Source of the DNA: Clostridiales bacterium | GTDB lineage: Bacteria; Bacillota; Clostridia; Christensenellales; Aristaeellaceae | NCBI GenBank assembly: GCA_004555155.1 | Contig: SFJH01000003.1 | Location: 1 to 64,000 of the forward strand | Reading direction: 5' to 3' | Length of the DNA stretch: 64,000 nt | The notes under the pieces: model-generated | The model's database searches: none | Told to the model about the DNA's origin: nothing | Seen by the model: the letters and a program-made list of their open reading frames with translations, nothing else | Program-made: the position numbers and the translations under genes | Shown: piece after piece, positions 31,058 through 39,927 of the stretch | Layout of the letters: each line of letters opens with the position of its first letter | Position numbering within the stretch: position 1 is the first letter of the stretch

Positions 31058-33073
31058 TCAGCTTTCCTTCCAGCCGCTGAGCTCCGCCAGCGTCATCTCT
31101 CCCCAGCTGTAATTCTGCAGATAACTGCCTTTGAACAACTGGGCATACTGAGGCTCCGCGCTCAGATAGTCGTACAGGTCGCAGCGAATCCGCTGGGAGA
31201 CGATGCGGCGCTTTCCGTCCACCGATTCCACCACATCTGCAATGCCATATTCCTCCAGCGTATTCTTCAGCCGCAGCGCAACCTTGCGGTACCGCGCCAG
31301 CGTTACCGGACTGGCAGGCTCGTCCTCCCACAGCACGGCAATCGCCTCGGCGGACGAGACAAATCCGCCTCTGCGATCCACCAGCAGTGCAAACAGCTCC
31401 TTGGCCTTCTCATTGCGGAAGGCGATGGGACTTCCATCAATAAACACATCGAAATAGCCGAATGTGCGGACGTACACATTGGAAATCGCTGCGGAATCAT
31501 CGCTCTGAGCGGCGCTCTCCTTGCCCGTCACGTCATACAGTACCACATAATTGCGCTGATCCTCGCCATATCCGCAGGACGTGCACAGCGCGCGCATCCG
31601 GTGCGTCTCGTGGGTCATCACGTCCGCATAATGGAACTCGCCCTCGCGGTTTTCCAGCAGTTCCAGAAAATCGTCATAGGCGATATGGCACTTCGACACA
31701 AAGTCCCGGATGGGCGTCATGGACTGCATCACGCTCAGCCACTCCTCCCGGTCGTAGCCGAAAAACCGGCAGATGTTGTCGCTGATGTACAGCGGGCGCA
31801 CGCAGTCATTCTGAATCTCGAAGGCGAGCATGCCGTCCGTATAGTGCATAACCAGCTGCCGCATCTGCTCCGCAATGCTGCGCAGCGCGCTGTTTTCCGT
31901 TCGAAGCCGGTCAGCCTCCTGCTGATGCGTGATGTTCCTGCAGCAGAACAGCCCTCCGGATTCGTTCATCCAGAGAAACACGCCCAGATAATCCCGGACC
32001 GTTCCATCCGAAAACCTTGCGCGAAACTCCGTCTGGAGCAGCCTCTCCTCGCCCTTGAAGGTCTTGTGTCCCAGCAGCTCCTCGAAAGCCGCGCGGATCC
32101 GCTCCTGATCCTCCTCGACCACCGCAGTGTCGATCCACAGCCGAACCGTGTCCTCCAGCAGCATCGGCATCTCCGCCATCCGGCCCAGTTTCTCATAGTA
32201 ATGCCCCTGGAGAAACCGAATCGTTCCCTTCTGCAGATCGAATTCCGCAATTTCATCGTAGACCTGGGAAAGTGCGCGCAGATATCGCCGCTGCTCCGCC
32301 GCGTGCTTTCGCTCATAGCGGTCGGTCACATCGATGCAGATGCTCTGAAACTCCTCCCGCCCGTCTTCGCCGGTCGTCTTGCAAATCCAACCGTACAGGC
32401 GCATGCGCGTGCCGTCCCCGCGCAGCGCAGTGATCTCGCCGGCCACCGGCTCGTCGCTGGCATAGACCTGTTCCAGAAAACGTCGAAACCGATCCCTCTC
32501 CTCCGGCGAAATGAACAGATAGACGTTGCTCTTGTGCTGCTCGATCTGCGCAAGCGCCTCCGGCGTGTCATCGGGCATTCTGAGTATTTTCAGCATTCGC
32601 TGATTGACATAGGTCACCCTGGGGTTTTCCGAGCAGGTATATTTCACAATGCCGCAGGGAACGGTCTCGTTCAGCGCATGGAGCGCACGGTTTTCCCGAT
32701 GAAGATCGGACACATCGGTCAGCACCGCAAAGCCCTGCATGTCACCCTGCTCGTTCCTGCGCGAGGTCATCGACTCCTGGATGTACAGCACCGTGCCGTT
32801 CGTGCGAACCAGCCTGTACCGCAGCGTCATCCGACGCTCCTCCGCCGCCATTGCGCCAAGAAAGGCACGGTAGGCGCTCCGATCCTCCGGATGCACCCGT
32901 TCCGCCAGCGCGTCCCCCGGGCCGCCGATCAGATCGTCCGCAGTGCAGCCGATCATGGCGCAGAGGCTCTCGCTGACATAATCCGGATGTGCCGGCGCTT
33001 CAAGCCTGTACCGGTGAAACCCGTCGATACAGCTCTCCAGAATGCGCCCGGCATCTCCGCTTGCATAAGCCAT
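31058..33073 (-). CDS. Multi-PAS sensor with C-terminal SARP-type winged helix
   Basis: 671 residues. Four PAS-like segments by eye: about 5-125 (DGFHRYRLE, YRLVRTNGTVLYIQES), 130-255 (YVNQRMLKILRMP), 265-385 (LQKGTIRFLQGHYYEKLG, FSDGTVRDYLGVFLWMN), 400-535 (LYISDNICRFFGYDREEWL). The C-terminus (about 560-665) is a winged helix (VRTFGYFDVFIDG, EKAKELFALLVDRRGGFVSS, LARYRKVALRLKNTLEE), as in SARP/OmpR-type regulators. There is no kinase or GGDEF domain, so it looks like a one-component regulator sensing through PAS. It lies between the thioesterase and the fatty-acid operon; targets are unknown. Confidence 0.82.
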   Translation of the reverse strand: MAYASGDAGRILESCIDGFHRYRLEAPAHPDYVSESLCAMIGCTADDLIGGPGDALAERVHPEDRSAYRAFLGAMAAEERRMTLRYRLVRTNGTVLYIQESMTSRRNEQGDMQGFAVLTDVSDLHRENRALHALNETVPCGIVKYTCSENPRVTYVNQRMLKILRMPDDTPEALAQIEQHKSNVYLFISPEERDRFRRFLEQVYASDEPVAGEITALRGDGTRMRLYGWICKTTGEDGREEFQSICIDVTDRYERKHAAEQRRYLRALSQVYDEIAEFDLQKGTIRFLQGHYYEKLGRMAEMPMLLEDTVRLWIDTAVVEEDQERIRAAFEELLGHKTFKGEERLLQTEFRARFSDGTVRDYLGVFLWMNESGGLFCCRNITHQQEADRLRTENSALRSIAEQMRQLVMHYTDGMLAFEIQNDCVRPLYISDNICRFFGYDREEWLSVMQSMTPIRDFVSKCHIAYDDFLELLENREGEFHYADVMTHETHRMRALCTSCGYGEDQRNYVVLYDVTGKESAAQSDDSAAISNVYVRTFGYFDVFIDGSPIAFRNEKAKELFALLVDRRGGFVSSAEAIAVLWEDEPASPVTLARYRKVALRLKNTLEEYGIADVVESVDGKRRIVSQRIRCDLYDYLSAEPQYAQLFKGSYLQNYSWGEMTLAELSGWKES

Positions 33074-33119
33074 GGCATTGATCCTTTCGTCTTCATCGTT
33101 CGGATACTCCGTCTCCTAA

Positions 33120-33148
33120 AATATAGCATCGAACAGAAAAAAAGTCAA
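33120..33148 (-). promoter_or_regulatory. SigA promoter of the PAS regulator gene
   Basis: Minus strand TTGACT (33148-33143), 17-bp spacer, TATATT (33125-33120). Confidence 0.8.
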
Positions 33149-33152
33149 TGCA

Positions 33153-33180
33153 AACCTGCCCCCGGACATGAGGGCAGGTT
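33153..33180 (-). terminator. Probable terminator of the fatty-acid operon
   Basis: 9-bp stem AACCTGCCC/GGGCAGGTT, 10 bases after the acyl-CoA synthetase stop. T-rich sequence begins only 10 bases further on and overlaps the next promoter, so efficiency is uncertain. Confidence 0.5.
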
Positions 33181-33190
33181 CCGCTATCCA

Positions 33191-34840
33191 TTATTCCGCC
33201 GGAAACGCACTGCGCTGGCGCAGATCCAGCTTGCGGATCTTTCCGCTGATGGTCTTGGGCATCTCCTCGATGAATTCCACCGAGCGGATCCACTTGTATT
33301 CGGCCAGGCGCGTGTTGCTGAAATCCTTGAGCTCCTTTTCCAGCTGTTTCGAGGGCGCATACCCCTGATTGAGATGAACAACCGCCTTGATGGCCTGTCC
33401 GCGCAGCGGATCCGGCACGCCGATCACGCTGCACTCCAGTACCGCAGGATGCTCCATCAGCACATTCTCCACCTCGAACGGGCCCACGCGGAAGCCGCCG
33501 GTCTTGATGATGTCGTCAAACCGCCCGTGAAACCAGCAGCACCCATTCTCGTCCATCCACGCGGCGTCGCCCGTGTGATACACGCCGCCGCGCCAGACAT
33601 TGCGGTACTGCTCCTCGTCTCCCAGATAGCCGGTGAAGAGACCGGGCTGCTGACCGTCCTCCCCGGGAACCACGACCACCTCCGCAATTTCACCGGTCGA
33701 GGCCGGCGAACCGTCCCGACGGCGCAGCTGGATATCATACTGCGGCGAAAAGCTTCCCAGCGCGGCGTCCACGGGCGCGCTTCCCCTGAAATTGGCCATG
33801 AGCACCGTCGTTTCCGTCTGGCCGTAGCCCTCCGCCAGGGGAATGCCCGTGCGTTCAGTGAACTGGCGGAACACCTCCGGCGCAAGCACCTCGCCGGCTG
33901 TGGTCGCGTGCCGCAGCGTGGGCATGTCGGGAATATCCTTGCGCACCAGATAGCGATAGACCGTCGGCGGCGCGCAGAAGGAGGTCACACCGTAGCGATT
34001 GATGATGTTCACCAGCTGACGCGGATCGAAGTTGTCAAAGTCGTATACCATCACCGCGCAGCCCACCAGCCACTGGCCATAGAGCTTGCCCCAGGAGGCT
34101 TTCGCCCAGCCGGTCTCCGCAACGGTGAAATGCAGACCGCCATCCTCCGCCTGCTGCCAGTATTTCGCCGTGACGATGTGCGCCAGCGGATAGGCGAAAT
34201 CGTGCATGACGCCCTTCGGATGGCCGGTCGTACCGGAGGTAAAATAGACCACCATCGGATCGGAGGCGCGGTTGGGCAAGCGCTCCAGCGTCTCCGGCGC
34301 TCCGGTCATTTCCCGGTTGAGGTTCCTGAATCCGGGAACATCCTGCTGAACCGTCCACATCAGCGCTTCCCCGCCGGTTTGCTCCAGCGCGCGCAGCACC
34401 TTGCCCGGAACGCCGTCCAGCGGCGTGCAGACCACGCCCTTCACCTCCGCGCAGCGCATCCGGTAGACCAGATCGTCCACGGTCAGCATGTGCGTCGCCG
34501 GAATCAGCACCACGCCCAGCTTGTGCATGGCGATGGTGCTGATCCAGTACTCATAGTGGCGCTTCAGAAGCACCAGCACCCGGTCGCCCCGCTTCAGACC
34601 TGCGCTGCGGAACACATTCGCAGCCTGATTGCTCATCCGCCGGATGTCGTCAAAGCTGAAAATGCGCTCCTCTCCCTCGGGATTGCACCAGACCAGTGCG
34701 CGCTTGTCCGGCTCCTCCTCGGCGATCGCATCCACAACGTCATAACCGAAATTGAAATTCTCGGGGCAGTTGACCCTGAATCGCGCAAGCCGCCCGGTTT
34801 CATCAAAAGTTTCAGTGCAAAATCTCTGTTCGATACTCAT
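33191..34840 (-). CDS. AMP-forming acyl-CoA synthetase (medium-chain type)
   Basis: 549-residue ANL-superfamily ligase that activates a carboxylate to acyl-CoA through an acyl-AMP. ATP loop VVYFTSGTTGHPKG, adenine region EGYGQTETT, hinge motif FDDIIKTGGFRVGPFEVE and the C-terminal catalytic Lys in PKTISGKIRK are intact. It resembles ACSM-type medium-chain enzymes. Start 34840 (MSIEQRF) has TGAGGA about 10 bases upstream, overlapping the accA stop; a longer frame would overlap accA. Last gene of the fatty-acid operon, an unusual partner for it. Confidence 0.88.
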   Translation of the reverse strand: MSIEQRFCTETFDETGRLARFRVNCPENFNFGYDVVDAIAEEEPDKRALVWCNPEGEERIFSFDDIRRMSNQAANVFRSAGLKRGDRVLVLLKRHYEYWISTIAMHKLGVVLIPATHMLTVDDLVYRMRCAEVKGVVCTPLDGVPGKVLRALEQTGGEALMWTVQQDVPGFRNLNREMTGAPETLERLPNRASDPMVVYFTSGTTGHPKGVMHDFAYPLAHIVTAKYWQQAEDGGLHFTVAETGWAKASWGKLYGQWLVGCAVMVYDFDNFDPRQLVNIINRYGVTSFCAPPTVYRYLVRKDIPDMPTLRHATTAGEVLAPEVFRQFTERTGIPLAEGYGQTETTVLMANFRGSAPVDAALGSFSPQYDIQLRRRDGSPASTGEIAEVVVVPGEDGQQPGLFTGYLGDEEQYRNVWRGGVYHTGDAAWMDENGCCWFHGRFDDIIKTGGFRVGPFEVENVLMEHPAVLECSVIGVPDPLRGQAIKAVVHLNQGYAPSKQLEKELKDFSNTRLAEYKWIRSVEFIEEMPKTISGKIRKLDLRQRSAFPAE

Positions 34841-34853
34841 AGACTTCATTTCC

Positions 34854-35660
34854 TCAGGCATCCGCCCAGTCATAATCCGCTTTGTCGGGATCGCCCAGTC
34901 TGCGAAAGCGGTCGTACCGCTTCTGAAGAAGCTCAGGATCCGCAGCCAGTCGCTTGATTTCGTCATAAAGCGCGTCCTTCAGCTGCTCGTAGAACGCGGC
35001 TTCGCCGATCTCCTCCTCCGGAATGATGCGCTCCACCACGCCCAGCGCTCTGGCGTCCTCAGCCGTCAGTCGCAGGCTGTTCGCCGCCTCTTCCGCGCGG
35101 GACGCATCCTTCCACAGAATGCTGGCGCAGCCCTCGGGCGAAATCACCGAATAGACCGCGTTTTCCAGCATCCAGACCCGGTCAGCCACTGCGAGCGCCA
35201 GTGCGCCGCCGCTGCCGCCCTCTCCTATCAGCACGGAAATCACCGGCACGCACAGCGTCGTCAGCTCCATCAGGTTTTCGGCAATGGCCTGCCCCTGGCC
35301 GCGCTCCTCCGCGCCCACGCCGCAGCATGCGCCGCAGGTGTCCACAAAGCACACGACCGGTCGGCCGAATTTCTCCGCCTGCTTCATCAGGCGCAGCGCT
35401 TTTCGGTAGCCCTCGGGACTCGGCGTGCCAAAGGCCCGAAAGGCGCGCTCCTTTGCCGTATGCCCTTTCTCAATGGCAATCACCGTCACCGGGCAATCCT
35501 TCAGCCAGGCCACTCCGCCCACGATGGCGGGATCATCGGCAAAGCGCCGGTCACCGTGCAGCTCGATGAAGCCGGTGAAGACGCCCGCGACATAATCCTT
35601 GCCCGTGGGCCGGTCGCTGCTGCGCGCCAGCTTCAACCGTTCATACGCGCTCAAGCTCAT
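34854..35660 (-). CDS. accA: Acetyl-CoA carboxylase carboxyltransferase subunit alpha
   Basis: 268 residues. Crotonase-type carboxyltransferase fold: FTGFIELHGDRRFADDPAIVGG, FVDTCGACCGVGAEERGQG, GEGGSGGALALAVAD and ISPEGCASILWKDA are the standard AccA blocks. With AccD it transfers CO2 from carboxybiotin to acetyl-CoA. It overlaps the accD end by 20 bases. Confidence 0.96.
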   Translation of the reverse strand: MSLSAYERLKLARSSDRPTGKDYVAGVFTGFIELHGDRRFADDPAIVGGVAWLKDCPVTVIAIEKGHTAKERAFRAFGTPSPEGYRKALRLMKQAEKFGRPVVCFVDTCGACCGVGAEERGQGQAIAENLMELTTLCVPVISVLIGEGGSGGALALAVADRVWMLENAVYSVISPEGCASILWKDASRAEEAANSLRLTAEDARALGVVERIIPEEEIGEAAFYEQLKDALYDEIKRLAADPELLQKRYDRFRRLGDPDKADYDWADA

Positions 35661-36519
35661 TCCTGTTTCCTCCGGTGTGTATTCTCAAAAGCTCGGAGAT
35701 CGTGCGCTTCTGCTCCGCTCTGGGAACGATTTCATCAATAAAGCCGTGCTGCAGGACAAACTCCGCCTTCTGAAAGCCCTTGGGCAGCGCCTTCTTGGTG
35801 GTTTGCTCAATCACGCGCGCGCCGGCAAAGCCAACCGTCGCGCCCGGCTCCGCCAGAATCACATCGCCCTCCATGGCAAAGCTCGCCGTTACGCCGCCTG
35901 TCGTGGGATTGGTCAGCACGACCAGATAGAGCAGTCCCGCATCGCTGTGCCGCTTGATTACAGCGCTGGTCTTCGCCATCTGCATCAGCGACAGCAGGCC
36001 CTCCTGCATCCGCGCGCCTCCGGAAACCGTATAGCCCAATACCGGCAGCCGGCGCCGGGCCGCGTATTCGAACAGCAGCGTGATCTTTTCCCCCACGCCG
36101 GCGCCCATGCTTCCCATCATGAAATAGGGCTCCATGGCAAACAGGGCGCAGCTCTGACCGTCGATCTCCGCCGTGCCGCAGATCACCGCCTCGGTCTCTC
36201 CGCTGGCGGAGCGCACAACCTCCAGCTTGTTCTGATATCCGGGAAATGACAGCGCATCCGTGGATCGAACCGTGCAGAACAGCTCCCGGAAGGTATCGCG
36301 ATCCGCAATGAATTCGATGCGCTGCCTCGCCTTCATGCGAAAGTGGTATCCGCAGGGACAGGTCAGCCGGTTCTCCCAGAGCATGCTCAGCGGGAAGCTC
36401 CTGCGGCAGTTGGGACAGGTCTCCTCGGGCTCGTCCGCCTCCGGCAGCAGCGGCGCCGCGGCCCTTCCGCCCTTTTCCAGTTCGTTTTTGGGCTTGTTCA
36501 GAAAATTGAGAAACGCCAT
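35641..36519 (-). CDS. accD: Acetyl-CoA carboxylase carboxyltransferase subunit beta
   Basis: 292 residues. An N-terminal zinc ribbon (about 35-56) starts with CPNC, but the second pair reads TCPCGYHF, so it is CxC rather than the usual CxxC. The carboxyltransferase core has GTAEIDGQSCALFAMEPYFMMGSMG, YTVSGGARMQEGLLSLMQMAK, LTNPTTGGVTASFA and EPGATVGFAGARVIEQT. It forms the A2B2 transferase with AccA. Starts 4 bases after the accC stop. Confidence 0.96.
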   Translation of the reverse strand: MAFLNFLNKPKNELEKGGRAAAPLLPEADEPEETCPNCRRSFPLSMLWENRLTCPCGYHFRMKARQRIEFIADRDTFRELFCTVRSTDALSFPGYQNKLEVVRSASGETEAVICGTAEIDGQSCALFAMEPYFMMGSMGAGVGEKITLLFEYAARRRLPVLGYTVSGGARMQEGLLSLMQMAKTSAVIKRHSDAGLLYLVVLTNPTTGGVTASFAMEGDVILAEPGATVGFAGARVIEQTTKKALPKGFQKAEFVLQHGFIDEIVPRAEQKRTISELLRIHTGGNRNELERV

Positions 36520-36523
36520 CCCG

Positions 36524-37831
36524 CTATCTGCCCTCCATGAACGTCAGATCGTAATCGCCTGAAGTATACCGCTCGTCGCCGATGAGCTCCAGCTGTTCCT
36601 CGATGTTGGTGGGAATCCCGTCGATCACCAGCTCGCACAGCGCGGCGCGCATCTTCCGAAGCGCCTCCTCCCGGGTGCGCGCATAGACGATCAGCTTTCC
36701 AAGCAGCGCGTCGTAGTACGGCGATACGGTTGCGTCGGGCGTCAGATACGTATCAAAGCGCACAAACGGGCCGCCGGGAACGTGAATCATGCGCAGCGTT
36801 CCGCAGGCGCGGGCGTTGATCCGGCATTCGATGGCTGCGCCCTCCAGGGGGATATCCTCCTGCCGGAAGCCCAGCGGAATGCCCGCAGCGATGCGGATCT
36901 GCCATTTCACGAGATCGATTCGCGTGAGCATCTCGGTGACGCTGTGCTCAACCTGAAGCCGCACGTTCATTTCCATGAACCAGAAGTTGCCCTCGCGATC
37001 CAGCAGGAATTCCAGCGTTCCAGCGCCCACGTAGCCAATGCTCTGAACCGCACGAACCGCCCGCTGGATCAGCGCCGAGCGCTGCCCGGCGCGCACCGCA
37101 GGCGAAGGGGATTCCTCCATCAGCTTCTGGTTGCGCCGCTGCACCGAACAGTCGCGCTCGCCAAGGCAGACCACATGGCCAGCCTCATCCGCCAGAATCT
37201 GCAGTTCCACATGCCGCGCGGGAAAGACATACTTTTCCAGATAGACGCTGCCGTCGCCAAAGGCCGCGATCGCCTCGGTAACAGACTGATGATAGGCGCT
37301 CTCCATTTCCTCGGGAGAGTGGATCAGCCGGATTCCCCGGCCGCCGCCGCCCGAGCTGGCCTTCAGCATGACCGGATATCCGATCTGCGCCGCGGCCTCC
37401 AGCGCCGACTGAACGTCCGGCAGCGCTCCGGTGCCCGGAATCACGCTCAGTCCCGCGTCCGCCATGCGGCGTTTGATCGCGGTCTTGTCGCCGAGCACCT
37501 CCATGCTCTCCGGCCTCGGGCCGATGAAGGCCAGACCGTTTCGCAGGCACAGGCCTGCAAAGTGCGCGTTCTCGGAGAGAAATCCGTATCCGGGATGAAT
37601 GGCCTGCGCGCCGGACAGCTGCGCCGCCGTGATGATGCGGTGCTGGTGGAGATAACTCTCGGACGCCTCGGCGGGGCCCAGACAGTAGCTCTCGTCGGCC
37701 ATGGCCACGTGCAGCGCGCCCCTGTCCGCCTCGGAATAAACCGCCACGGTGGCGATGCCCATCTCCTTGCACGCCCGGATGATGCGCACGGCGATCTCTC
37801 CCCGGTTTGCGATAAGGATTTTTGAAAACAT
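36524..37831 (-). CDS. accC: Biotin carboxylase
   Basis: 435 residues, ATP-grasp enzyme carboxylating biotin on AccB. KILIANRGEIAVRIIRACKEMG at the N-terminus, ATP loop KASSGGGGRGIRL (about 158-170), catalytic region ECRINARA, and FMEMNVRLQVEHSVTE (the usual EMNTRxQVEH reads NVR, with the Thr changed to Val). Length is normal. Confidence 0.96.
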   Translation of the reverse strand: MFSKILIANRGEIAVRIIRACKEMGIATVAVYSEADRGALHVAMADESYCLGPAEASESYLHQHRIITAAQLSGAQAIHPGYGFLSENAHFAGLCLRNGLAFIGPRPESMEVLGDKTAIKRRMADAGLSVIPGTGALPDVQSALEAAAQIGYPVMLKASSGGGGRGIRLIHSPEEMESAYHQSVTEAIAAFGDGSVYLEKYVFPARHVELQILADEAGHVVCLGERDCSVQRRNQKLMEESPSPAVRAGQRSALIQRAVRAVQSIGYVGAGTLEFLLDREGNFWFMEMNVRLQVEHSVTEMLTRIDLVKWQIRIAAGIPLGFRQEDIPLEGAAIECRINARACGTLRMIHVPGGPFVRFDTYLTPDATVSPYYDALLGKLIVYARTREEALRKMRAALCELVIDGIPTNIEEQLELIGDERYTSGDYDLTFMEGR

Positions 37832-37834
37832 GGT

Positions 37835-38251
37835 CTATTCTCCAATGACAGCAAATGAGAATTCCGCCGAAACACAGGTCTTGCCGCCGACCGATGCGGT
37901 GCCCTGCGCAAAGTAAAACGGCGGCTTCGCCCGGGCGATGCTGCATCTGGTCTCCAGCGTGTCGCCCGGACGGACAGGCGCGCGGAAGCGCACCTTGTCC
38001 AGGCCGGTGTACACCGGCAGCCTGCCCTCCTGCATGACGTCCGAAAGCAGCACGCAGGCAGACTGCGCCAGAATCTCGCACAGGATCACGCCGGGAACGA
38101 TGGGATTTCCAGGGAAGTGACCCTGCAGAAAGAACTCGTCTCCGCGGACGCGATAGGTTCCGCAGGCGACGTCCCCCTCCCGATGCGCCTCGTCCAGCAG
38201 CAGCATATTCTCCCGATGGGGCAGAATGGATTGAAGCTCTTCCCGGTTCAT
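37835..38251 (-). CDS. fabZ: 3-hydroxyacyl-ACP dehydratase FabZ
   Basis: 138-residue hot-dog dehydratase. ILPHRENMLLLDEA, the catalytic His in LQGHFPGNPIVPGV (about 42-55) and Glu in CEILAQSA. Typical length. Three bases separate it from accB and from accC. Confidence 0.96.
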   Translation of the reverse strand: MNREELQSILPHRENMLLLDEAHREGDVACGTYRVRGDEFFLQGHFPGNPIVPGVILCEILAQSACVLLSDVMQEGRLPVYTGLDKVRFRAPVRPGDTLETRCSIARAKPPFYFAQGTASVGGKTCVSAEFSFAVIGE

Positions 38252-38254
38252 CGC

Positions 38255-38671
38255 TTACCTCCTGATGCGGAACAGTTCGCAGCCGTAGTCGACCGCCTGT
38301 CCGTTTTTGACGCAAACCTGCTCCACGACGCCGTTGATCTCCGACGGAATCTCATTCATCAGCTTCATGGCTTCGATAATGCACAGCGTCTCGCCGCAGC
38401 GAACGTGATCGCCCACGCTGACAAAGGGATCGGCGTTCTCCGCAGGCGCGCTGTAAAACACGCCAACCATCGGCGAGCGCACCACGAAAAGATCGCTGTT
38501 CTCCTCCTCCTGCGCCCGGGCTGCCGGAGCCTGCGCGGGCACGGCCACGGGAGCGGCTGCGGCGATGCTGCGCTCCAGCCGGACGACCGTGTCGTTTTCG
38601 GTGATCTCCAGTCCGGTCAGCCCCAGCTCGTTCATCAGCTTGGCGTACTTGCGAATGCTTGACTCATTCAT
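38255..38671 (-). CDS. accB: Biotin carboxyl carrier protein of acetyl-CoA carboxylase
   Basis: 138 residues. N-terminal helix MNESSIRKYAKLMNELGLTGLEI, an Ala/Pro linker, and a C-terminal biotinyl domain with EAMKLMNEI (biotinylated Lys near residue 104) and the 'thumb' PMVGVFYSAPAENADPFV. Start 38671 follows AGAGGTTCAAG and overlaps the fabF stop by 4 bases (ATGA). Confidence 0.96.
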   Translation of the reverse strand: MNESSIRKYAKLMNELGLTGLEITENDTVVRLERSIAAAAPVAVPAQAPAARAQEEENSDLFVVRSPMVGVFYSAPAENADPFVSVGDHVRCGETLCIIEAMKLMNEIPSEINGVVEQVCVKNGQAVDYGCELFRIRR

Positions 38672-39915
38672 CTTGAACCTCTTCTGAAGGCCAGACACGC
38701 ATTGTGTCCGCCAAATCCCAGCGAATTGGACAGCGCAAGATCGATTTGCGCCTGAATTGCCCGGTTGGGAACATAGTTCAGATCACAGGCCGGGTCGGGC
38801 TCGTTCAGATGGATCGTCGGCGGAACGACGCCCTCGTTCAGTGCGAGAATGCAGGCGATGGCCTCCACCGCGCCGGCTGCGCCCAGCATGTGGCCCGTCA
38901 TGGATTTCGTGGACGAGATGTACGCCCGGCGGGCGTCCTCCTCGCCCAGCGCGGTCTTGACCGCCAGCGTCTCCGCGGAATCGTTCAGCGGCGTACCCGT
39001 GCCATGGGCGTTGACGTAAATGCACTCCGAGCCGTCATACCCAGCTTCCTCTATCGCGTTCTTCATCGCCTGAGCGCCTCCGCGGGCGTCCGGAAGAGGC
39101 GCGGTAATGTGATGCGCGTCGCAGGTCGAGCCGTAACCGCAGACCTCGGCATAGATTTTCGCGCCCCGGGCCTTCGCGTGCGCATACTCCTCCAGCACCA
39201 GCGCGCCCGCGCCTTCGCCGATGACGAAGCCGGCGCGCCTCCGGTCAAAGGGCAGCGACGCCGCGTCCGGATCGTCCGAAACGGACAGGGCCTGCATGTT
39301 GACAAATCCCGCCACCGCAGAGGGACAGACCGCGGCCTCGGCGCCGCCGGCGATCATCGCGTCGGCATAGCCGTGGCGAATGGCGCGCACCGCTTCACCG
39401 ATCGCATTGGATCCGGACGCGCAGGCGGTCACGGCAGGCATGGCCGCGCCCTGGCAGTTGAATCGGATGGCGATCATGCCGGAGGCCATATTGCTGATCA
39501 TCATGGGAATAAACAGCGGCGACACGCGGCGGGGACCTCTTTCCATCAGCTTGGCATACTCCGTTTCAAAGGTATGGATGCCGCCGATTCCCGTGCCGAA
39601 ATATACGCCGATGCGCTCAGGCGGCAGGGTGCCGGTCACGCCGCTCTCCTCCACTGCCTGACAGGCCGCCGCCATCGCATAGTGCGCGCAGGGATCGCTG
39701 CGCAGCACCTCGCTCTTTTCCATATAGGCCCGGGGATCGAAGTCCTTGACCTCCGCAGCCAGCTTCGCCTTGTAGTTTTCCGTGTCAAAGCGCGTGATGG
39801 GCGCGATGCCGTGCACCCCGCTGATCAGACTGCTCCAGAGCGCCTCCACGCTGTTGCCCACGGGCGTGACCGCGCCCATGCCGGTCACGACAACTCTTCT
39901 GATTCTGGTATCCAA
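38668..39915 (-). CDS. fabF: 3-oxoacyl-ACP synthase II (FabF)
   Basis: 415-residue condensing enzyme. Catalytic Cys in TACASGSNAIGEA (about 166), His in VNAHGTGTPLND (about 303) and His in KSMTGHMLGAAG (about 340). RRVVVTGMGAVTPVG opens the protein. It elongates malonyl-ACP chains beyond the primed C4. Confidence 0.97.
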   Translation of the reverse strand: MDTRIRRVVVTGMGAVTPVGNSVEALWSSLISGVHGIAPITRFDTENYKAKLAAEVKDFDPRAYMEKSEVLRSDPCAHYAMAAACQAVEESGVTGTLPPERIGVYFGTGIGGIHTFETEYAKLMERGPRRVSPLFIPMMISNMASGMIAIRFNCQGAAMPAVTACASGSNAIGEAVRAIRHGYADAMIAGGAEAAVCPSAVAGFVNMQALSVSDDPDAASLPFDRRRAGFVIGEGAGALVLEEYAHAKARGAKIYAEVCGYGSTCDAHHITAPLPDARGGAQAMKNAIEEAGYDGSECIYVNAHGTGTPLNDSAETLAVKTALGEEDARRAYISSTKSMTGHMLGAAGAVEAIACILALNEGVVPPTIHLNEPDPACDLNYVPNRAIQAQIDLALSNSLGFGGHNACLAFRRGSR

Positions 39916-39927
39916 ATCTCTATCTCC

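Noticed and set aside
30890..34957. Plus-strand open frame of 1355 codons
   Set aside because: Lies opposite the PAS regulator and acyl-CoA synthetase, both with clear domains. His/Arg/Leu-rich composition is typical of antisense frames in such DNA.
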